Assembly: GCA_036924835.1 (NCBI GenBank)
Contig: JBAGRR010000001.1
Coordinates: forward strand, 4,665,001-4,729,000
DNA: 64,000 bases
Direction of reading: 5' to 3'
DNA from: Nitrobacteraceae bacterium AZCC 1564
GTDB taxonomy: Bacteria > Pseudomonadota > Alphaproteobacteria > Rhizobiales > Xanthobacteraceae
This document shows, one piece after another, positions 59,701 to 64,000 of this stretch. The notes under the pieces were generated by a model. That model had not been told where the DNA came from. It did no database searches and was given only the letters and a program-made list of their open reading frames with translations. Each line of letters starts with the position of its first letter. The first letter of the stretch is position 1. A program made the position numbers and the translations under genes.

Positions 59701-60618
59701 ATGGATGACAGGCGCACTGACTTGAATCTGCTGCTGGCTCTCGACGCCCTGCTGTCGGAGCAGAACGTCACGCGCGCGGCCAAGCGCCTCAATCTCAGCC
59801 AGCCGGCGCTCAGTGCGCAGTTGGCGCGGCTGCGTGATCTGTTCGGCGATCAGCTCTTCGTGCCGACCTCACGCGGTGTGCTGCCGACTGCGGCTGCGGA
59901 GGAATTGCGCGAGCCGGTGCGCCGCGCGCTGGAAGAAGCGAGAGGCGTGTTCGGACAGGGGCAGGGCTTCGATCCCGCCACCGCCGAGTTCACCTTCACC
60001 ATCGCATCGAGTGACTACATGCAGGTCGCCGTGCTGTTGCCGTTTCTGACGGCGATCAGCGAGGCGGCCCCGAAGGTGAGGGTGATGGCGAAACTCGGGA
60101 ACGCCCGCACGGCACGGGTCGAGCTCGAACGCGGCGATCTTGATCTTGCTTTCCTGCAGACAGGGAGCCCGGATGCGCTCGGCCTGCATGCGTTGCCGTT
60201 ACTCCGGGAAAACTATGTCGGCATCGCCCGGCGCGGCAGCGTGCCAACGGGACGGATGCCGATGAAACGGTTTGTCGCCGCGCGTCACATCATTGTCTCG
60301 CCATCCGGCGAGGGGTTTTTTGGGCCGACCGATGAAGCGCTTGCGGCAGCAGGTCAGACGCGGACGGTGTCCTTCGCGGTGTCGTCGTTCGTGACATTGA
60401 TCGAGGCGGTGGCCCAGAGCGAACTGATTGCGCTGGCGCCGGAGCGGCTCGCGCGGCGCTACGCCGACAGGCTGGATTTGTTTAAAGCGCCGCTGGACGT
60501 TCAGGGCTTCGGCATTGCGATGGTGTGGCATGACCGGACGAAAGATCATCCGGCGCATCGCTGGCTTCGCGACAGACTGGCGGCGTTCTGCAACGTAACA
60601 CCGCGCGCGCGACGCTAA
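59701..60618 (+). CDS. LysR-family regulator
   Basis: A 305-residue LysR regulator of the NodD/SyrM-like branch: helix-turn-helix at residues 6-65 (LNLLLALDALLSEQNVTRAA, QPALSAQLARLRDLFGDQLF), effector domain with FTFTIASSDYMQVAVLLPFL and ELERGDLDLAFLQTGSP. It is divergent from the quinone-reductase-like gene and likely controls it in response to a quinone or other electrophile; inferred from context. Confidence 0.92.
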   Translation: MDDRRTDLNLLLALDALLSEQNVTRAAKRLNLSQPALSAQLARLRDLFGDQLFVPTSRGVLPTAAAEELREPVRRALEEARGVFGQGQGFDPATAEFTFTIASSDYMQVAVLLPFLTAISEAAPKVRVMAKLGNARTARVELERGDLDLAFLQTGSPDALGLHALPLLRENYVGIARRGSVPTGRMPMKRFVAARHIIVSPSGEGFFGPTDEALAAAGQTRTVSFAVSSFVTLIEAVAQSELIALAPERLARRYADRLDLFKAPLDVQGFGIAMVWHDRTKDHPAHRWLRDRLAAFCNVTPRARR

Positions 60619-61046
60619 AGGCTTAAACTCATTGAACGATAACTAAGTGAACGATGCTGGCCGATCGTCTGGTCACTTGAGATGCTCCAGCATGATTCTA
60701 CCATGAAAAAATCAGCCGATTGCAGAATCGTCTTGATATATTCCCTAACGAGTGTTCTCATCTCGCCCACAGCGCAGGACGTGGATTAGCGATTACGTTG
60801 ACGTTCTGACGCAGCAAAGCCGTACAGCATACGAATCTTAAGACGATGTTGCGGGGTAAAGGTTTTTAGATCGCAGTTTTGCGTCCGTACTCACTCAGAA
60901 GTGGCGGAATAATCTATTGGGTTAAGTTCACGATTTCCAGGTGCCTCATACTCAATCATCTATGAGCGCCTGAAACTTAAAGCTGCAAATGGCAATGGCA
61001 GCTCTGCTCTGATCTGACGTTTCAGCAAAGTCCGCCGAGCGCTCTC
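60619..61046. other. AT-richer intergenic region, possible small RNA locus
   Basis: About 450 bp with visibly lower GC than the surroundings and no convincing open frame. It ends in the stem-loop and T-run at 61047-61067, which has no upstream gene to terminate on the plus strand. An uncharacterised small RNA or leader RNA for the lysin gene is possible. Confidence 0.3.
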
Positions 61047-61067
61047 GCCTCGGCGCGAGGCCTTTTT
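61047..61067 (+). terminator. Orphan intrinsic terminator-like stem-loop
   Basis: GCCTCG (61047-61052) pairs with CGAGGC (61056-61061), followed by CTTTTTG. It lies 62 bp before the start of the lysin gene and about 430 bp after the end of the LysR gene, so it may end a small RNA or attenuate the lysin gene. Confidence 0.5.
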
Positions 61068-61128
61068 GCATCCAGCACGTCAATTCCTGCATTTCATAGA
61101 TAGCTTTTGCTTTGACGCGGAGGAGGAC

Positions 61129-62595
61129 ATGTCAGAGACCACTGCGAGATTACGTAAGCTTTGGGCGAATTTCGAGTGTGACGAAAGCAAGATGGTGGTT
61201 ATCCCGTTCGGTCCGGACAACATCCGGGTCGCTCCGCCCACGGCCCCGGTTTGGGAAGCTTTGGCCGCTGTTTTCCAACATCATGGATATAAAATTCGGA
61301 CACGCGATACCGACAGCTATAATTGCCGCTCCATAAAAGGGTCCACCGAACGGAGCCTGCACTCGTTCGGAATTGCTCTCGATGTAAATTGGAATACCAA
61401 TCCCTTCATCGACCATGCCGGAAATAGAAAAGTTCGATTTTCGCAGAAGCCAACCCAGGATGAACGTGCCGAGGACGTTCGGCTCGGTCTTGCCGATACC
61501 GATATGACAGAAGCAATGATTGCCGACGTCTTGAAGATACGCACTGCTGACGGCAAGCAGGCGCTGGAATGGGGAGGGCATTGGAATTCAGTCAAGGACT
61601 CCATGCACTTCGAGATCGATGTCGGCCCCGCTGATCTTGAGCGCGGCATTGATCCGAGCACAGTGGTCGGTCTGAGTTCATTCATCGCACGCATCGAGGA
61701 GAGAGCCGAGACCGTAACTCCTGTCGCGGAGATGGAATCCTCCACAACGGTTGTCCCGGCATCCGGCGATCGTTTTGTTGTCATCGCCCGCGACGGCCTG
61801 AGGCTGCGCGGTGGTCCGTCAACAGAGTTCGATGTGACGCGCACCGTTGCGGCGGGAACTATTGTGAATGTCTTGTCGCGCCAGGATACGTGGGCGCTGG
61901 TCGATCTCGAAGGCGATGGCAAGGCCGACGGCTTCATGAGTTTTCCGTTTTTGCGTCCCGCCGACGCAACGATGGGCCCAGCAGCCGGTGCTAGCGATAT
62001 GTCGACTGTTGCACCGGTCGTTGGGGACATCACCGGCCTTGTCACCCCGGAAATGGTGAAGCAGATGTTTCCCGCCGGGACCAAGCTGGCGAACATTGCA
62101 GCGAACCTTCCGTTCGTTCTCGCCGGGCTTCGCTCCCGTCGGCTCGGTGACAGAGCCATGGTGTTAATGGCGCTAGCTACAATTCGGGCGGAGACAGAAG
62201 GCTTTGTGCCTATCAGTGAAGGCATCAGCCGCTTCAATACAAATCGTTCGCCGTTCGACCGCTATGAGGGAAGATCGGATCTGGGTAACACCGTTGCTGG
62301 AGACGGCCCGCGCTTTAAGGGACGCGGCTACATCCAATTGACAGGCCGGCAGAACTATCAACGTATCGGGCAGCAGGTCGGTTCCAACCTGATCGAGAAC
62401 CCTGAGCTTGCGAACGACCCCGCAACGGCGGGCCTCATCCTCGCTCAATTTCTCAAGAACAAGGACTCCGCAATTCGCGCCGCCCTCGCAATCAGCGATC
62501 TGTTGAAAGCCCGTAAGTTGGTCAACGGTGGTAGCCACGGCTTTGATCGTTTCAAGGATACTTACGATCGAGGGTCTGGAATCTTACCGCGCTGA
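61129..62595 (+). CDS. Three-domain peptidoglycan hydrolase: M15 peptidase, SH3b, GH19 lysozyme-like
   Basis: A 488-residue protein. The N-terminal M15-type D,D-peptidase has SLHSFGIALD (His78, Asp85), EWGGHW and MHFEID (His160). An SH3-like domain follows (about 213-285; VIARDGLRLRGGPSTEFDVT). The C-terminal GH19/chitinase-like glycosidase (about 300-488) has Glu355 in IRAETEGF and the hallmark KGRGYIQLTGRQNY. It would cut both peptide and glycan strands of peptidoglycan. No signal peptide is visible, and no holin, phage or secretion genes are adjacent. ATG 61129 has GGAGGAGG in front. A domesticated phage endolysin or an antibacterial effector are both plausible. Confidence 0.85.
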   Translation: MSETTARLRKLWANFECDESKMVVIPFGPDNIRVAPPTAPVWEALAAVFQHHGYKIRTRDTDSYNCRSIKGSTERSLHSFGIALDVNWNTNPFIDHAGNRKVRFSQKPTQDERAEDVRLGLADTDMTEAMIADVLKIRTADGKQALEWGGHWNSVKDSMHFEIDVGPADLERGIDPSTVVGLSSFIARIEERAETVTPVAEMESSTTVVPASGDRFVVIARDGLRLRGGPSTEFDVTRTVAAGTIVNVLSRQDTWALVDLEGDGKADGFMSFPFLRPADATMGPAAGASDMSTVAPVVGDITGLVTPEMVKQMFPAGTKLANIAANLPFVLAGLRSRRLGDRAMVLMALATIRAETEGFVPISEGISRFNTNRSPFDRYEGRSDLGNTVAGDGPRFKGRGYIQLTGRQNYQRIGQQVGSNLIENPELANDPATAGLILAQFLKNKDSAIRAALAISDLLKARKLVNGGSHGFDRFKDTYDRGSGILPR

Positions 62596-62732
62596 TCGAG
62601 TGCCCGCGACAACAACAGCATCGCGGAGGTGTCGTTGTTCGCTTCCTTCGCATTTTCACAAGCTTACCTTATGGAGGCGCCCGACCGATCTGAGCAGTAT
62701 TGGTGCGTGAGCGATCGGGCGCGCCTGGCGCC

Positions 62733-63386
62733 TTACGCGCGCTTCGGTCTGCGGATCGCGCGCACCTTGCCACTGTTTCCGCCGCCGCAGAAAAAACGAT
62801 CAGCGCCGTCGGACTCCAGTCCCGACACGCCAGTGTCCGGCGGCATCTTGAGACTTTCGAGAACCTCTCCACTCTTGGGATCGATGCGCCGCACATCGCT
62901 CTCGTCGCCTTCCCAGGTCCCGTGCCAGAGTTCGCCGTCCACCCATGTCACGCCGGTGACGAAGCGGTTGGTTTCGATGGTGCGCAGGATCTTGCCCGTG
63001 TTCGGATCGATCTGATGGATCTTGCGATCGCGATATTGCCCGACCCACAACGAGCCTTCCGCCCAGGCGAGCCCGGAATCTCCGCCGTCGCCCGGCGCGG
63101 GGATGGTGGAGAGCACATCGCCGGTTTTGGGATCAATCTTCTGAATGCGTTTCTCGGCGATCTGAAAGAAATACTGGCCATCAAAGGCCGTTCCCGCATG
63201 CGCAGGTACGTCGATGGCACGCTCCACCTTTCCGCTGGCGGGATCGAACGCACTGATGTTGTCGCCGGCGGCGAACCAGACGCTCTTGCCGTCGTACGTC
63301 ACGCCGTGCACATGCGCGACGCCGGGAAAGGGACCGTATTCCTGAATGATTTCGGCGTTGCTGGCATTGGTTGCTGATTGCTTCAT
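62733..63386 (-). CDS. Small beta-propeller protein (Vgb/glutaminyl-cyclase-like repeats)
   Basis: A 217-residue protein made of four to five repeated blades with pattern FDPASGKVERAI, IDPKTGDVLSTI, IDPNTGKILRTI and IDPKSGEVLESL, and W/H-rich loops (TWVDGELWHGTWEGD). It lacks a signal peptide. Related proteins are Vgb lyase-like or glutamine cyclotransferase-like propellers, but it is shorter than either, so no reaction is assigned. GAGGATGAG precedes ATG 63386. It lies 39 bp behind the regulator at the window end and probably shares its transcript. Confidence 0.75.
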   Translation of the reverse strand: MKQSATNASNAEIIQEYGPFPGVAHVHGVTYDGKSVWFAAGDNISAFDPASGKVERAIDVPAHAGTAFDGQYFFQIAEKRIQKIDPKTGDVLSTIPAPGDGGDSGLAWAEGSLWVGQYRDRKIHQIDPNTGKILRTIETNRFVTGVTWVDGELWHGTWEGDESDVRRIDPKSGEVLESLKMPPDTGVSGLESDGADRFFCGGGNSGKVRAIRRPKRA

Positions 63387-63425
63387 GTGCTCATCCTCTG
63401 ATCGCTGTTGATGAAGCCATCCTAA

Positions 63426-64000
63426 CTACGCTGGCAGCGGAGCAGGGAGTAACAACGTCGTCGTGAAACCGGGAACAGGCGGCGTCATCCAGCGTCGCGC
63501 GCGCCCATGGCCGAACGACTGCACCTTACCTGCCAGTGCAAGGGAGTCGAGTGCGCGTTGCACGGTGCGCTGGCTGGTGTCGAGGGCAAGCGCCAGCGCC
63601 GAACTCGACCATGTTTCGCCGTCGGCAAGCAGGGCGAGCACCGCCGCATGTTGCTCCTCGACGGGATGCGCCAGCACCATGATCTTGCGTGCGCTGAGTG
63701 GGGCGAGCGCGAAGCCGCGCGGCGTAGCGCTCACACTTGCGATCTTCTGCAATATGCTGCGCAGCCGGCCGATTTCCACCCGCAGCCGCGCGCGATGGGA
63801 TTCATCGGCATGCTTGGCGCGAAACGCCCGCGCGACCAGCTCGTCCCGTGACACATCGCTCGGCCAGGCTTCAGCAAGGGTGCGCGCGAGCGCGAACAGC
63901 ACCGGGCGCGTGGCGAGCGAAACGGTGTCATGCGGATCGCGCACGATATAACGGCAGGCATCGACCACAACGTCCTTTGAGGATTGCAGCGCTTCGACCT
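63426..64000 (-). CDS. Winged-helix regulator, partial (5' end beyond the window)
   Basis: At least 190 residues; the frame stays open through GTG 63968 to the window edge, reading VEALQSSKDVVVDACRYIVR before RDPHDTVSLATRPVLFALAR. A winged-helix-like domain with VEIGRLRSILQKIASVSATP, then a second one with TSQRTVQRALDSLALAGKVQ, suggest a DNA-binding protein, possibly with a GAF or other sensor domain N-terminal to this part. The true start lies beyond 64000. It is probably the first gene of a unit with the beta-propeller gene. Confidence 0.7.
   Translation of the reverse strand, partial: VEALQSSKDVVVDACRYIVRDPHDTVSLATRPVLFALARTLAEAWPSDVSRDELVARAFRAKHADESHRARLRVEIGRLRSILQKIASVSATPRGFALAPLSARKIMVLAHPVEEQHAAVLALLADGETWSSSALALALDTSQRTVQRALDSLALAGKVQSFGHGRARRWMTPPVPGFTTTLLLPAPLPA

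Noticed and set aside
61129-62595. Part of a prophage
   Set aside because: No integrase, structural, holin or packaging gene and no attachment-site repeats were found within the flanking sequence; only the lysin itself is phage-like.

Overview
The window looks like chromosome of an alphaproteobacterium of the Bradyrhizobium/Afipia/Tardiphaga/Rhodopseudomonas group (Nitrobacteraceae). The evidence is GC near 60% by eye, small DUF3551 and Gly/Arg-rich secreted proteins, Omp25/31-type barrels, an alanine- and lysine-rich histone-like protein, PrpBCD arranged head-to-head with a short-chain-acyl regulator, and many LysR/TetR/IclR/GntR regulator plus oxidoreductase modules. The genus cannot be fixed from sequence alone. 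No rRNA, tRNA, CRISPR array, prophage or transposase gene was seen.

Layout. 1-5000: two alpha/beta hydrolases, a TMEM175-like channel, an SDR with a premature stop, an AraC regulator, a DUF2000 protein and a dipeptidase remnant. 5047-8430: small secreted proteins and a lone NodU/TobZ-type carbamoyltransferase. 8630-14442: a TetR regulator facing an operon of ACAD10/11-like dehydrogenase, APH-like kinase, SDR, histidine phosphatase and SDR, which I read as a hydroxyacyl-CoA catabolic unit. 14634-18885: small proteins and a giant outer-membrane protein with four predicted barrels. 19211-23111: IclR, GMC oxidoreductase and an MHS transporter. 23514-28557: a methyltransferase and a periplasmic molybdenum hydroxylase with its [2Fe-2S] subunit and triheme cytochrome c; the large subunit is frameshifted. 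28795-33460: a frameshifted LysR gene, an NTF2-like protein and an EmrAB-type efflux pair. 33708-36909: GntR, two RidA-fold proteins and a substrate-binding protein. 37053-49452: a PoxB-like ThDP enzyme, an MmgE/PrpD protein, SDRs, an Omp25-like protein, a flavoprotein, a PfpI protein and a DMT transporter. 49721-56652: an MFS transporter, cytochrome P460 and the methylcitrate genes prpD-prpC-prpB, whose facing regulator has lost its DNA-binding domain. 57065-64000: a porin, an NQO1-like flavoprotein with LysR, a three-domain peptidoglycan hydrolase, a small beta-propeller protein and a regulator running off the end.

The most striking structure is non-coding: six copies of an approximately 165-bp element, each made of two imperfect 74-79-bp hairpins bounded by CTAG...CTAG and joined by a 12-14-nt AT-rich spacer. 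In nearly every hairpin only the arm next to the spacer carries an extra, usually 3-nt, bulge (TTT/AAA type) at the same place. Stem sequences differ between families but pairing is kept. Two further loci carry only the two outer arms. The elements split at least two operons, supply stop codons to two genes and run into the start of another. They behave like a REPIN- or MITE-type non-autonomous element whose helper is not in the window.

Several genes are broken (SDR nonsense codon at 2522, molybdenum hydroxylase frameshift near 26536, LysR frameshift near 29077, prp regulator truncated at about 55441, dipeptidase remnant at 4828-5000). Either this region is decaying or the single-base cases include sequencing errors.
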